Shown: one piece after another, positions 47,298-57,035 of the stretch
How the letters are laid out: the number at the start of each line of letters is the position of its first letter
Position numbering within the stretch: the stretch's first letter is position 1
Assembly: GCA_013519935.1 (NCBI GenBank)
Contig: JACDUA010000017.1
Span: 1 to 64,000 of the forward strand
Source: Ectothiorhodospiraceae bacterium WFHF3C12
GTDB lineage: Bacteria > Pseudomonadota > Gammaproteobacteria > Nitrococcales > Nitrococcaceae
Direction: 5' to 3'
DNA length: 64,000 bases
Notes under the pieces: generated by a model
The model's input: the letters and a program-made list of their open reading frames with translations, nothing else
Told to the model about the DNA's origin: nothing
The model's database searches: none
Position numbers and translations under genes: made by a program

Positions 47298-48689
47298 ATG
47301 GTCAGCGGCGCCCCCTCGAAACTGCACATCCTCGGCATCTGCGGGACCTTCATGGGCGGCATCGCCGTGCTGGCGCGCCAGGCCGGTTACGCGGTCAGCG
47401 GCAGCGACCAGGGCGTCTATCCGCCCATGAGCGACATGCTGCGGGACCAGGGCATCACCCTGCACGAGGGCTACGATCCCGGGACGCTCGGCGACGACCC
47501 CGGCGAGGTGGTCATCGGCAACGCCCTTTCGCGGGGTAACCCCGCGGTCGAATGCGTGCTCCGCCGGCGCTGGCGCTACAGCTCTGGCCCGGCCTGGCTG
47601 GCGGAGCACGTGCTGCGCGGCCAGTGGGTACTCGCCGTCAGCGGTACCCACGGCAAGACCACCACCGCCAGTCTGCTGGCGTGGATCCTGGAATACGCCG
47701 GAGTGGAACCGGGCTTTCTCATCGGTGGCGTACCCGGCAACTTCGGCGTCTCGGCCCGGCTGGGCGGCGGCAACTTTTTCGTGCTGGAGGCCGACGAGTA
47801 CGACACGGCCTTCTTCGACAAGCGCTCCAAGTTCGTTCACTTCCATCCGGACACGCTGGTCATCAACAACATCGAATACGACCACGCGGACATCTTCCCG
47901 GACCTCGCCGCCATACAGCGCCAGTTCCACCACCTGGTGCGCACCGTGCCCGACAACGGCCTGATCGTGGCCAACGGCGACGACGCCAACGTGGCCGAGA
48001 CGCTGAAGCTGGGCTGCTGGACCCCGGTTGAGACCTTCGGCACTGGCGAGACGACGCAGTGGCGGCTGGCCGGCAATGAGACCGACGGCTACGAGATCCG
48101 CCACGCCGGCACGGCCACGGCCATGACCAGCCCGCTGGCCGGCGAGCACAATGCCCGCAACGCCCTGGCGGCCGTGCTCGCGGCCCGCCACGCCGGCGTC
48201 CCGGTCGGCACCAGCCTGGAGGCGCTCGCCGCTTTCCGGGGCGTGAAGCGGCGCATGGAGCCGCGCGGAGAGGCCGCCGGCGTGCAGGTCATCGACGACT
48301 TCGCCCACCATCCGACGGCCATCGCGGCCACCCTGGCGGCCATGCCCAGTGATGGCCACCGCGTGATCGCCGTGCTGGAGCCACGCTCCAACACCATGCG
48401 TCTGGGCGTTCACCGTGACGCCCTGGCCGAATCGCTGGACCGGGCTGACGACTGCTTCCTGCTCCAGCCCGAGGGCATCGACTGGGACGTGGCCGCCGCC
48501 GTGCACGCGCATCGGCCGGACGCCGTTGTCGCACACGCCGTGACCGAACTGGCCGATCGGGTCGTCGCGGCGGCCCGGCCCGGCGACCGGATAGTGGTCA
48601 TGAGCAACGGCGGCTTCGGCGGCATCCATGAGCTGATCCTGGACGGCCTGCGTCAAAGGGCCTCGACCGGGGAGGCGGCCGGAGAATGA
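47298..48689 (+). CDS. mpl: UDP-MurNAc:L-Ala-gamma-D-Glu-meso-DAP ligase Mpl
   Basis: 463-residue Mur-ligase-family enzyme that re-attaches recycled tripeptide to UDP-MurNAc. The N-terminal [20 protein letters not shown] is the Mpl signature; the ATP loop is GTHGKTTT (116-123); later come [28 protein letters not shown] and [12 protein letters not shown]. Length is typical. It overlaps ubiX by four bases (ATGA). Confidence 0.96.
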   Translation: MVSGAPSKLHILGICGTFMGGIAVLARQAGYAVSGSDQGVYPPMSDMLRDQGITLHEGYDPGTLGDDPGEVVIGNALSRGNPAVECVLRRRWRYSSGPAWLAEHVLRGQWVLAVSGTHGKTTTASLLAWILEYAGVEPGFLIGGVPGNFGVSARLGGGNFFVLEADEYDTAFFDKRSKFVHFHPDTLVINNIEYDHADIFPDLAAIQRQFHHLVRTVPDNGLIVANGDDANVAETLKLGCWTPVETFGTGETTQWRLAGNETDGYEIRHAGTATAMTSPLAGEHNARNALAAVLAARHAGVPVGTSLEALAAFRGVKRRMEPRGEAAGVQVIDDFAHHPTAIAATLAAMPSDGHRVIAVLEPRSNTMRLGVHRDALAESLDRADDCFLLQPEGIDWDVAAAVHAHRPDAVVAHAVTELADRVVAAARPGDRIVVMSNGGFGGIHELILDGLRQRASTGEAAGE

Positions 48690-49294
48690 GCGAGCAGACT
48701 CCCGTCACCGTCGCCCTGACCGGCGCATCCGGTGCCCTTTACGGCCTGCGGCTCATCGACTGCCTGCTCGGCGCCGGTGTCCCCGTCTACCTGCTGATCT
48801 CCGAAGCCGGCCGGCTGGTGCTGAAGATGGAACACGACATCGCCCTGCCGAGCCGACCCGGCGACATCCAGGCGACCCTGTGCGAACGCTTCGGCGCGCC
48901 GGCCGAGCGGCTGCGGGTTTTCGGGCCGAAGGAATGGACCTCGCCGGTGGCCTCCGGCTCCGGTGCCCCCAAACGCATGGCGGTCTGCCCCTGCACCACC
49001 GGGACGCTGGCAGCCATCGCCAACGGCACCAGCGACAACCTGATCGACCGCGCCGCGGACGTGGTGCTCAAGGAGCGTGGCCAGCTGATCCTGGTACCCC
49101 GCGAGACGCCCTTCTCCGAGATTCACCTGGAGAACATGCTGCGCCTGACCCGGATCGGTGCCGTCGTCCTCCCCGCCAACCCCGGCTTCTACCACCGCCC
49201 CACCAGTATCGACGGCGTCGTCGACTTCGTGGTGGCGCGGGTGCTGGATCATCTCGGGGTCGAGCACGGGCTGATGCAGCGGTGGGGGGAGTAG
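48686..49294 (+). CDS. ubiX: Flavin prenyltransferase UbiX
   Basis: 202-residue enzyme that makes prenylated FMN for UbiD-type decarboxylases, serving ubiquinone synthesis. It begins [15 protein letters not shown] and has [40 protein letters not shown] and [15 protein letters not shown], all diagnostic. The ATG overlaps the mpl stop, so the two are coupled. Confidence 0.96.
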   Translation: MSEQTPVTVALTGASGALYGLRLIDCLLGAGVPVYLLISEAGRLVLKMEHDIALPSRPGDIQATLCERFGAPAERLRVFGPKEWTSPVASGSGAPKRMAVCPCTTGTLAAIANGTSDNLIDRAADVVLKERGQLILVPRETPFSEIHLENMLRLTRIGAVVLPANPGFYHRPTSIDGVVDFVVARVLDHLGVEHGLMQRWGE

Positions 49295-50055
49295 CGGCCT
49301 GCGGCCGCCGCCCGCTTGGCGTGCCTTTCGGATGGGCGTGCCATCCGACATCCTCGCGCGGGTTGTCGGCGCCGGCTTGCGCCGGTGCCGACCTACAACC
49401 TCTGCTGGTGTGGGAGCGCCGACCACGGCGCGATCGCCCCGCCGAACCCCATCGCGGCTTCTTGCTGATAACTGCGATGCTCGGCCAGCAAAGAGCGAAG
49501 GGCGGGCAGCGGCGAGCTTAGAGGCCGCTCCCCCAAACCACTCCGAAGACGAACGTTTTCCATTCGTCGCATCGGCCTGCCGGAGGGCCTCTCCCCCTTT
49601 GCCGCGCCGAGCATCGCAGCGATTTGTGGCTTCCGGCCTGGAGCGTTAGCGGAAGGGCGCCGCACGGATGCGGCGCGTCGGCTGTCAGGCCAGGGATGGC
49701 CTGTCAGCCGACCCCCACAAATCGTGAGAAGCACAGGGGCCCGGTAGCTGGCGAAGCCAGTTACCGGCGCGGCAACGGGGTGGCTTCTTTGGTTCGTTTC
49801 TTGTCCATACAAGAAATGAACTCGGCCGCCGCCAGGCGGACGAAACCGAGTTTGGCGCTGGACGCCGGCACAAGCCCGTTCGCGGCCAGGGGCCGCTCCT
49901 ACACGGGCCACGACACCCGTAGGAGCGGCGCAAGCCGCGATCCCCCACGCATAGCCCCGCCGGCCCCGGCGCGAACGCGCCGCACGCCGCGGCCCACGGT
50001 CCGGATCGCGCCTGGCGGCGCTCCTACAGGTGCCACCAGCGGACGACGCGGACGC
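49295..50055. repeat. Large compound intergenic repeat region
   Basis: 761 bp without a credible gene. Two adjacent strong hairpins: GCGCCGCA/TGCGGCGC (49657-49676) and one at 49677-49712 whose 15-bp arms GTCGGCTGTCAGGCC and GGCCTGTCAGCCGAC have one mismatch. Around them are REP-type hairpins of the GTAGGAGCGGC kind (near 49410, 49879, 49919 and 50007). The 172-codon - strand frame here (49393-49911) translates to Arg/Pro-rich sequence with APGRKPQIAAMLGAAKG, a string I associate with repeat-derived spurious proteins. Confidence 0.7.
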
Positions 50056-51333
50056 TCAGAGGCGGGCGAAGACCCGCTCTGCCGCCTCCAGGGTCGCGTC
50101 GATCGCCGCGTCGTCATGGGCCGTGGAGACGAACCCGGCTTCGAAGGCCGACGGCGCGAGGTAGACGCCTTCCTCCAGCATGCCGTGGAAGAATCGTTTG
50201 AACCGCTCCACGTCGCTGGCCTGGACCTGATCGAAGCGCGTCACCTGCTCGTCGGTGAAGAAAACACCGAACATGGTGCCGGCCTGGTTGGCGGTCAGCG
50301 GAATCCCGGCGGCACGGGCGCGCTCCACCATGCCTTCCGCCAGTCGGCGGGTCTGGGCGACTGCCGTGTCGTAGGCTTCGCCGGCGGTGAGTTGCTCCAG
50401 GGTGGCCAGGCCCGCGGCCATGGCTACCGGGTTCCCGGAGAGGGTACCGGCCTGGTAAACCGGCCCCAACGGCGCCAGGTGCTCCATGATCGAGCGTCTG
50501 CCACCCAGGACGCCCACCGGCATGCCACCTCCGATGACCTTGCCGAGGCAGGTGATGTCCGGCGTGACGCCATAGTGCCCCTGGGCCCCGCCCAGGCCGA
50601 CGCGAAAGCCGGTCATGACCTCGTCGAAGATCAGCAGGCTGCCGGCTTTGTCGCAGCATTCCCGCAGCGTCTCCAGGAAACCCGGCACCGGCGGGATGCA
50701 GTTCATGTTGCCGGCCACCGGCTCGACCATGACGGCGGCGATGTCGTCGCCGTATTGCTCGAAGGCGGCCCGGACCGCCTCGGCGTCGTTGAAAGGCAGG
50801 GTCAGCGTTCCCGCCACCACGGAGTCCGGAACGCCCGGGGAGCCGGGGATGCCCAGGGTCAGTGCGCCGGAGCCGGCCTGCACCAGCAATGCGTCCACGT
50901 GACCGTGATAGCACCCCTGGAACTTGATGACCTTGTCCCGGCCGGTGGCGCCGCGGGCCAGACGCAGCGCGCTCATGGTCGCCTCGGTTCCGGAGTTGAC
51001 CATGCGTACCAGATCCATGGACGGCACCAGCTCCTTGAGCCGCCGCGCCAGCTGGGTTTCGGCCTCGGTTGGCGCACCGAAGCTCAGCCCGCGGGCCGCG
51101 GCCTGCTGGACCGCCTCGACGACTGCCGGGTGGGCGTGCCCCACCGCCAGCGGCCCGAAGGACAGCACGTAATCCACGTAGTGCTTGCCGTCCACATCGA
51201 CGATGCGTGGACCCTCGCCCCGGGCCATGAACACGGGATCGCCCCCCACGCCGGTGAAGGCGCGCACGGCGGAGTTGACGCCGCCGACCAGATGCTCCCG
51301 GGCCTGGCTGAACAGCTGCTGGGACTGGCTCAT
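50056..51333 (-). CDS. hemL: Glutamate-1-semialdehyde 2,1-aminomutase HemL
   Basis: 425-residue PLP enzyme that makes 5-aminolevulinate for heme in the C5 pathway. The Schiff-base lysine is K265 in [13 protein letters not shown]; other signatures are [11 protein letters not shown]-like residues near 17-26, [17 protein letters not shown] and [14 protein letters not shown]. Length is typical. It lies 106 bp downstream of thiE on the same strand. Confidence 0.98.
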   Translation of the reverse strand: MSQSQQLFSQAREHLVGGVNSAVRAFTGVGGDPVFMARGEGPRIVDVDGKHYVDYVLSFGPLAVGHAHPAVVEAVQQAAARGLSFGAPTEAETQLARRLKELVPSMDLVRMVNSGTEATMSALRLARGATGRDKVIKFQGCYHGHVDALLVQAGSGALTLGIPGSPGVPDSVVAGTLTLPFNDAEAVRAAFEQYGDDIAAVMVEPVAGNMNCIPPVPGFLETLRECCDKAGSLLIFDEVMTGFRVGLGGAQGHYGVTPDITCLGKVIGGGMPVGVLGGRRSIMEHLAPLGPVYQAGTLSGNPVAMAAGLATLEQLTAGEAYDTAVAQTRRLAEGMVERARAAGIPLTANQAGTMFGVFFTDEQVTRFDQVQASDVERFKRFFHGMLEEGVYLAPSAFEAGFVSTAHDDAAIDATLEAAERVFARL

Positions 51334-51439
51334 GGCTGAAGATCCTCTGCTTTGAACCGGCGCCGCTCGGGGCCGCGCCGCTTGATTGACGGGTCTCCGC
51401 GGATACTACTGATGACCGCGGAGCTGGAAAAGACGCCGC

Positions 51440-52081
51440 TCAGTCACGCCCGCCGAAGGCGGCGGCGATGGCGGCGGCGGCCACAGCCGGGTCGGGCATG
51501 GCAAAGACGGCCCGGATAACCGCCAGCGCGTCCACGCCGGCGTCCACCGCCTCGGCGGCGTTGCCCGCATCGACCCCGCCGATGCCGACAATGGGCAGGG
51601 TCGGGAAACGTCGGCGGGCCGCCCGGATGAGCGACAGCGGGGCATGGACCGCGCCCGGCTTGGTGGAGGAGGTGAACAGGCTGCCGAACGCCAGATAGTC
51701 CGCCCCCGCCTCGGCCAGTGTCTCCGCGCGATGCATCTCGTTGTAGCAGGAGACGCCAATCAGCGCGTCGCGGCCGAGCCGACGGCGGGCCTGCCGGAGC
51801 TCGGTGTCATCCCGGCCCAGATGCACGCCGTCGGCCCCGCAGGCGGCAGCAAGCTCGATGTCGTCATTGACGATGAAAACGGCGTCGTGCTGATCGCAGA
51901 GCCGGCGCAGTGCCGCCGCCTCCTGCGAACGCCGGACGCGGTCGCCGGATTTGTCCCGGTACTGAATCACGCGCGCGCCGCCGGCCAGCGCGCGCTCGAC
52001 GCGCGCCGGTAGCTGCCCGGCAGCCTGTAGCGCCGGGTCGGTGATGGCGTAAAGCCCTCGGATATCGCTGCGGATCGCCAT
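51440..52081 (-). CDS. thiE: Thiamine-phosphate synthase ThiE
   Basis: 213-residue TIM-barrel enzyme joining HMP-PP and HET-P to thiamine phosphate. Signatures: GLYAITDPAL, VIQYRDKSGD, FIVNDDIELAAACGADGVHL, GRDALIGVSCYN, DYLAFGSLFTSSTKPGA and VGIGGVDAGNA. No TPP riboswitch was found in the leader (52082-52292). It diverges from the rubredoxin gene, an arrangement common in gammaproteobacteria with hemL. Confidence 0.96.
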   Translation of the reverse strand: MAIRSDIRGLYAITDPALQAAGQLPARVERALAGGARVIQYRDKSGDRVRRSQEAAALRRLCDQHDAVFIVNDDIELAAACGADGVHLGRDDTELRQARRRLGRDALIGVSCYNEMHRAETLAEAGADYLAFGSLFTSSTKPGAVHAPLSLIRAARRRFPTLPIVGIGGVDAGNAAEAVDAGVDALAVIRAVFAMPDPAVAAAAIAAAFGGRD

Positions 52082-52292
52082 GTTACCGGTATCGGTGATA
52101 GCCCATTGCGGGTCGTTCCCGCCCGTTCGGCCGCCGAATGCGCGAAGGGCTGGCCTTACGGCTGAGCGGCTTAGTAGAGTAACGCCCCTGTCAACTGACG
52201 GGAAATCAGTGCCTGCGGCAGGATGTCCGCCTCATGCCGCGGCGCCAGGCCGCGCAATCCACCCCGGCGTTCGAGCGAGAGACCAGGAGACG

Positions 52293-52463
52293 ATGGAATA
52301 CAAGGCGTACATGTGCGTGATCTGTGGCTGGATCTACGAGGAGGAACAGGGCCTGCCGGAGGCCGGTATCGCCCCCGGGACTCGCTGGGAAGACATTCCG
52401 GAGACGTTTACCTGCCCCGAATGCGGCGCGGGCAAGGAAGACTTCGAAATGATCGAGATCTGA
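52293..52463 (+). CDS. Rubredoxin
   Basis: 56-residue electron carrier with one iron bound by C8, C11, C41 and C44 (CVICGW and CPECGAG). Length and motif spacing are classical. CAGGAG precedes the ATG at 52293; the longer open frame upstream is non-coding. The partner reductase is not in the window. Confidence 0.96.
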   Translation: MEYKAYMCVICGWIYEEEQGLPEAGIAPGTRWEDIPETFTCPECGAGKEDFEMIEI

Positions 52464-52490
52464 TCCTCGCCGACCGGCGGCGCTCTGCCG

Positions 52491-53720
52491 TCAACCGATG
52501 AGCAGGTAGGCCGCGCCGCCCAGCACGGCCACCGCCACCACCGCGGCCGCGATGGCATACCATCGCAGCCGCCCGCCTCCGCCGAACTCCCCGCCCATTT
52601 CCCGCTCGGGTGCGCTGTCGGCCCTGGTCTCGGGCCCGGCCGCCGCTGCTGCGGGCTGGGGCTTGCGCGCAGGCGGCTCGGCAGCACTGGCTCGGGGCTG
52701 CGGCTCGGCGGGTTTCTCCGCCGGTGTCTCGGCGGGCTTGTCCGCCGCGGGCTGATCGGTCTCGATGACGAACTCGGAGCTCTCCACGGCTGCGACGCTG
52801 CCCTTGCCGGCGCCCTTTTCCGACCCGTACATGGAGTCGTCGCTGGGCAGCAGCATGAACTCCTCCGAGAGCTCGCCCTTGAGGGCCGAGCCCAGGTCGA
52901 TGTTCGCCAGGTCCACGTAGACGGTGTTGTCGGAATCGGGCAGCCGCTTGCCGGCCGCCTCGTCACCGCGGTCGGTGTGCTGGAGCGATGCGTACACGGC
53001 CCGCAGCTGCTCCTCGGAACGCTCCATCGCCGCCTGCTGCGCGGCGCTGGTCTGCTGGGCGACACCCGCCGCCTTCTGCGCCTCGAGGTTGCGGTCGAGC
53101 TGCTTGCGCCGCTGCTCGGACGCCTTCAGGGCGCGGCGTAGCTTGTCGATCGCCTGGCGCGCCGAGAGCTGGGCCTGCTTGCGCTTTTCGCGCTCCTGGT
53201 CGACGTTGGTCTTTTCCCGCTTGAGAGACTCCTCCACCTGCCGCCGCTGCTCCTGCTCGCGGGCGAGCTTGCGCTCGGCCTCCGACAGCTCGGCGTCGAG
53301 CCTCTCCACTTCCTCTTCGGCGCTCTTCCAGGCGGTGCTGGCGGCGGAACGGGCCTTGTCCACTTCCTCGCGGGCCTGCTGCTCGGCGCTGCGCTCCATC
53401 TCCTCGAGGTGATGGGAGAGCTCCTGGTAACGGCGCTTGGCATGCTCCGCCTCGGACTGAGCGGCCTTCAGCTCGCCCTTTAGATATGCCACCTGCTCTT
53501 CGGCGCGACGCCGGCGTGCCACCTCGTTGGCCTGGGAACGCACGGCATCCTGCTGGAAGCGCTGCTGGCTCGATTCGAGCTCGCCGCGGTAGTAGGAGGT
53601 CACCTCCTCGAGGCGTGCCTGAAGCTCCTCGAGCTCCTGTTCGAGGCGGGCGATCTGCGCGTCCTTGTTGCCCGAGCCGCGTATCAGTCGCATCTTCCTG
53701 GCACTGCTCTCCGTGGACAT
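52491..53720 (-). CDS. Tail-anchored coiled-coil protein of unknown function
   Basis: 409-residue protein. Residues 20-235 are almost continuous charged coiled coil (ARLEQELEELQARLEEV, EEEVERLDAELSEAERKLA). A middle segment (about 245-300: NTVYVDLANIDLGSALKGEL, then SEEFMLLPSDDSMYG) looks conserved and could be a docking motif. A Pro/Ala/Glu linker leads to a single C-terminal membrane helix (YAIAAAVVAVAVLGGAAYLLIG). This gives a long rod projecting into the cytoplasm. I do not recognise the family. It is convergent with the rubredoxin gene. Confidence 0.85.
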   Translation of the reverse strand: MSTESSARKMRLIRGSGNKDAQIARLEQELEELQARLEEVTSYYRGELESSQQRFQQDAVRSQANEVARRRRAEEQVAYLKGELKAAQSEAEHAKRRYQELSHHLEEMERSAEQQAREEVDKARSAASTAWKSAEEEVERLDAELSEAERKLAREQEQRRQVEESLKREKTNVDQEREKRKQAQLSARQAIDKLRRALKASEQRRKQLDRNLEAQKAAGVAQQTSAAQQAAMERSEEQLRAVYASLQHTDRGDEAAGKRLPDSDNTVYVDLANIDLGSALKGELSEEFMLLPSDDSMYGSEKGAGKGSVAAVESSEFVIETDQPAADKPAETPAEKPAEPQPRASAAEPPARKPQPAAAAAGPETRADSAPEREMGGEFGGGGRLRWYAIAAAVVAVAVLGGAAYLLIG

Positions 53721-53785
53721 TGGCCTATCTCCTTAGCCGAGGCCGATACGTCAGTCAATGCCGACGATCCCGAGAATGAGCCGGG

Positions 53786-54631
53786 TCAATAGCCGCCACA
53801 ACCGATATCCAGCTGGCCGGGCGGCTCCTCCAGGCGCTCCACCGCGCTCTCCAGGCGCCCATCACGGTAGAGCCGGAACCAGCGGTAGCCGGGCGGCGCC
53901 TCGTCGATGGCGAATTCTTCCTCTTCGGGCTTGAATTGAATACAGGTCGACGGCGACGCGAACAGCTCCACGCTGCCGCGGCGCCGGTGCAAATCCTGAT
54001 GAACGTGCCCCCAGACGACGGCCCGCACATCCGGATGACGGTCGATGACCGCCCAGAAGTCGTCGGCATTGTCCACGCCGATCCGATCGATCCACTCACT
54101 GCCCATATCGACCGGATGATGATGCAGGCAGACCACGGTATGCAGGCCGCGATTGTCGGCCAGGCAACGCTCCAGCAGCTGCAGCTGGTCGGAGCCAAGC
54201 CGGCCGCCGTCGGCGCCGGGCAGGACGCTGTCGAGCATGACGAACTGCCAGCCGCCGAGAATGGCGTTCTCCGAGCAGGTCACCCGGCCGCCCTGCATCA
54301 CCTGCCGAAGCGCGTCCGGATCGTCGTGGTTGCCGGGAATGACCAGCGTGCGCACGGCGAGGTCCTCGAACTGCCCCTTGAAGCGGCGATACCCGGCCAC
54401 CGAGCCGTCGTGCACGATATCTCCCGTCGCCAGGATCAGGTCCACGGGCCAGTGGTCCCGCAGCACCTTCTCCATGACCTCGCAGTAGCTGCGCTCGGTG
54501 TTGAGACCGCCCAGCTCTCCCTGCGGATCGGCATACAGATGCGTATCGGTGATCTGCAACACCTTCAGGCAGTCCTGCGAGCTGCGGGTGTATTCATGCA
54601 TCGCCGACACATTATCCGAGGACTTCGCCAT
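53786..54631 (-). CDS. cpdA: 3',5'-cyclic-AMP phosphodiesterase CpdA
   Basis: 281-residue class III phosphodiesterase with a binuclear metal centre. Motifs in order: QITDTHLYADP, ATGDIVHDGS, IPGNHDDPDALR, VCLHHHPVDMGS and VVWGHVHQDLHR, as in CpdA/Icc, which lowers cAMP. The start is uncertain: the ATG at 54631 is used, with an alternative at 54601; neither has a strong ribosome site. The gene lies downstream of no obvious operon partner. Confidence 0.92.
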   Translation of the reverse strand: MAKSSDNVSAMHEYTRSSQDCLKVLQITDTHLYADPQGELGGLNTERSYCEVMEKVLRDHWPVDLILATGDIVHDGSVAGYRRFKGQFEDLAVRTLVIPGNHDDPDALRQVMQGGRVTCSENAILGGWQFVMLDSVLPGADGGRLGSDQLQLLERCLADNRGLHTVVCLHHHPVDMGSEWIDRIGVDNADDFWAVIDRHPDVRAVVWGHVHQDLHRRRGSVELFASPSTCIQFKPEEEEFAIDEAPPGYRWFRLYRDGRLESAVERLEEPPGQLDIGCGGY

Positions 54632-54831
54632 CCGACCCCCAAACCCGGTGCGACATTCGCGCTCCCGATCGTTAGAAAACACGACTCACCGGGCTGGTTC
54701 GCCGTGGCCGCCGGGGCGGCGCTGGAGCATGCCCCGCGGCCATGGTTCAGCGCTGCCCTTGAGTTCGACTAGTATAGGGAGCGCCGATCGGACTGTTCTG
54801 TAGGAGAGTTCACAACTTCCCCGGTGGTCCC

Positions 54832-55494
54832 ATGAGCAACAAGACGCTGCAACTGCCCGACTATCTCCACGAGTACCTCGTCGCCCACGGCCCGGCCGAG
54901 ACACCCGAGCTGCGCCGGCTGCGCGAGGAGACCGCCCGCCTGCCCATGGCCGGCATGCAGATCGCCCCCGAGCAGGGCCAGTTCCTGGCCTTTCTGGTAC
55001 GTCTAATCGGTGCCCGGCGGGTCGTCGAGGTGGGCGTGTTCACCGGCTACAGTGCGCTCTGGCAGGCCCTGGCGCTGCCGGAAGCCGGCCGGCTCGTGGG
55101 CTGCGACATCAATGCCGAGTGGACGCGCATCGCCGAGGAATACTGGGCGGCGGCGGGCGTGGACGATCGCATCGAACTGCGCCTGGGACCGGCGAAGGAC
55201 ACCCTCGACACGCTGCTCGACGAGTCGGGTGAAGGCAGTTTCGACTTTGCCTTCATCGACGCCGACAAGGAGAACTACGAGGCCTATTACGAGCGCTGCC
55301 TGCGACTTTTGCGCCCCGGCGGTGTCTGTGCCATCGACAACGTGCTATGGTCCGGACGCGTGGCCAAGCCCCGCTGCCGCGACGCCGATACCCTGGCGCT
55401 GCGCGCGTTCAACGAGCGCCTGAGCCGGGATGAGCGCGTGCACATGGCGATGGTGCCCATCGCCGACGGTGTATCGCTGGCCATCAAGCGCTGA
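54832..55494 (+). CDS. SAM-dependent O-methyltransferase
   Basis: 220-residue enzyme of the Methyltransf_3 (caffeoyl-CoA/catechol O-methyltransferase-like) family. Signatures: VEVGVFTGYSALWQALALP (SAM site), FDFAFIDADKENYEAYYERC (metal ligand Asp) and LRPGGVCAIDNVLWSGRVA. The natural acceptor in bacteria is usually unknown. The gene appears monocistronic. Confidence 0.9.
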   Translation: MSNKTLQLPDYLHEYLVAHGPAETPELRRLREETARLPMAGMQIAPEQGQFLAFLVRLIGARRVVEVGVFTGYSALWQALALPEAGRLVGCDINAEWTRIAEEYWAAAGVDDRIELRLGPAKDTLDTLLDESGEGSFDFAFIDADKENYEAYYERCLRLLRPGGVCAIDNVLWSGRVAKPRCRDADTLALRAFNERLSRDERVHMAMVPIADGVSLAIKR

Positions 55495-55586
55495 GCCGTC
55501 GCTGGCGCCGGTCAAGCGCCGGTATCAATCCGGCCGGCTCACGGACGCCCGCCGGATCAAGAGAGCGAACTAGGGAGTTGGGATTG

Positions 55587-55973
55587 GTGTTACGTGTGAG
55601 TTTGCGGCTGATACTGTGTGCCTCTCTGGCGATGGTTCTGCTGGGCTGTGCCACCGCGCCGGAGCTCAAGAATGCCGGGCCCGATTTCGAATCCGCACGG
55701 GAAGCCTACGTCGCCGGCGACTACCAGCGCGCCCTGCCCCTGATGACCGCCGAGGCCGAGCGCGGCACGCCCCGCGCCCAGTACGCCCTGGGCTACATGT
55801 ACTTCAACGGCCTGGGGGTGGACAGCGATCGGGACCAGGCCGTGGCGTGGATTCGCCGGGCCGCCAACAACGGCGATCCGCTGGCGGTGGAGGCCCTCAG
55901 CCGCATGGCGGTCACCATGACCCGTCAGACGCCGGCAACGCGGCAACCCGCGCCCGCCGACGAGGCACGGTAA
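55587..55973 (+). CDS. Sel1-repeat lipoprotein
   Basis: 128-residue lipoprotein (lipobox VLLGC). The mature part has TPR-like Sel1 repeats: DYQRALPLMTAEAERGTPRA, QYALGYMYFNGLGVDSDRDQ and AVAWIRRAANNGDPLAVEAL. The start is ambiguous: AGGGAG lies directly before a TTG (55578), six bases before a TTG at 55584 and nine before the GTG at 55587, which is preferred. Likely a periplasmic interaction scaffold; the partner is unknown. Confidence 0.82.
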   Translation: MLRVSLRLILCASLAMVLLGCATAPELKNAGPDFESAREAYVAGDYQRALPLMTAEAERGTPRAQYALGYMYFNGLGVDSDRDQAVAWIRRAANNGDPLAVEALSRMAVTMTRQTPATRQPAPADEAR

Positions 55974-55982
55974 CCCCCCTCC

Positions 55983-57032
55983 TCAGGGAATGATCCAGAG
56001 ATGGCTGTACCAGCGGAACCGGCCCTCGGCGGGTACCGTGCAGTTATAGCGGCTGCGTCCCTGCGAAAGGGCTTCGCGGGAGCGCACCCGGAACCGTAAC
56101 CCCGGCTCCTGCCACGCGATTTCCATGGGCTCGCCGCCAACGTAGCAGCGCAGGTCCCGCCAGCGCTCCGGTTGTTCGGCGAGCACCACTTCCAGCGCCG
56201 GCGGGTTATCCGCCTCGACCACCGGGTCGAAGGGCCGCTCCCGCGCCACCGGCAGGGGCAGCGAAGCGACCTTGCGGGCGAAACCGTCCATCTCGGCATA
56301 ACGCTCGTTGATCGGGAAGCGCGGTGCCGCGCGCCAGTCGGTATGCGCCCCCAGCGCCCCGGAGTGCTGACCGAAGGCCACATACCCGTTGTCCGCCACC
56401 CACTGCGCCAACGCCGCGTTGTACTCGCCGAAAGGGTAGGCAAGCAGCCTGGGGTCGAGGGTCACGGATTCCGGCAGCTGCCCCTCCAGCGCCGCCTGAG
56501 CCCGGTCGATGTCGGCGCCTACCCGCTCAAGCCAGGCCTGACGGTCCTCGCCGCTGCGCCGGCGGATCAGGTAGTCATGGCTGGCCGAGTGGTTGCCGAA
56601 CTCCGCGCCGTCGCGGGCCATCTCGCGCATCTGCGCCCAGTCCATGAAGTTGCCGCCGCCCACCGAATCGGTGTTGACGAAGACGGTGAACGGCCAGCCC
56701 CGGGCCTGCAGGCGCGGGTAGGCCCGGGTGTAGACGGAGAGATAGGCGTCGTCGAAGGTAATGGCCACCGTCCGGGGTGGCAGGGACTCGCCGGCGCGCA
56801 GGGCGCGCACGATCCGGGACAACGGCAGCACCCGGTAATCGTGCTCGGCGAGATACTCCAGGTGCCGTTCGAACTGCTCGACGGTGACGTTGGTGGAGGG
56901 GTATTCGCCCACGCCCACGTGGTGATACATCAGCGCGACGGCCTGGGCCTGGGCCAGGGCGGGCACCAGGCACGCGGCAGCGCCCAGCCAGGCCGCGAAA
57001 CGCCGTGCCATTCGTGCCGCACCCCGTCTCAT
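55983..57032 (-). CDS. Exported polysaccharide deacetylase family protein
   Basis: 349-residue exported protein with a signal peptide (AAWLGAAACLVPALAQAQA). The NodB-type catalytic domain has VALMYHHVG, VAITFDDAYLSVYTRAYP (catalytic Asp and metal Asp) and FGNHSASHDYL (metal His pair), then LAYPFGEYNAALAQW. The C-terminal 100 residues form a separate beta-rich part ending RFRWYSHLWIIP. Similar to PgaB-type deacetylases acting on envelope polysaccharide. It follows the YfaZ-like gene by three bases. Confidence 0.88.
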   Translation of the reverse strand: MRRGAARMARRFAAWLGAAACLVPALAQAQAVALMYHHVGVGEYPSTNVTVEQFERHLEYLAEHDYRVLPLSRIVRALRAGESLPPRTVAITFDDAYLSVYTRAYPRLQARGWPFTVFVNTDSVGGGNFMDWAQMREMARDGAEFGNHSASHDYLIRRRSGEDRQAWLERVGADIDRAQAALEGQLPESVTLDPRLLAYPFGEYNAALAQWVADNGYVAFGQHSGALGAHTDWRAAPRFPINERYAEMDGFARKVASLPLPVARERPFDPVVEADNPPALEVVLAEQPERWRDLRCYVGGEPMEIAWQEPGLRFRVRSREALSQGRSRYNCTVPAEGRFRWYSHLWIIP

Positions 57033-57035
57033 GGC

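Noticed and set aside
46671-48656. 661-codon - strand frame opposite mpl and the upstream membrane protein gene
   Set aside because: Mpl is certain by motif; the opposite frame is Gly/His/Gln-rich and lacks a plausible start or domain.
49393-49911. 172-codon - strand frame in the gap after ubiX
   Set aside because: It runs through strong hairpins and REP sequences and encodes an Arg/Pro-rich peptide of the kind produced by repeats; no ribosome site.
52082-52292. TPP riboswitch ahead of thiE
   Set aside because: The conserved CUGAGA and ACCCUUUGAACCUGAUCUGG-like elements are not present on the - strand leader.
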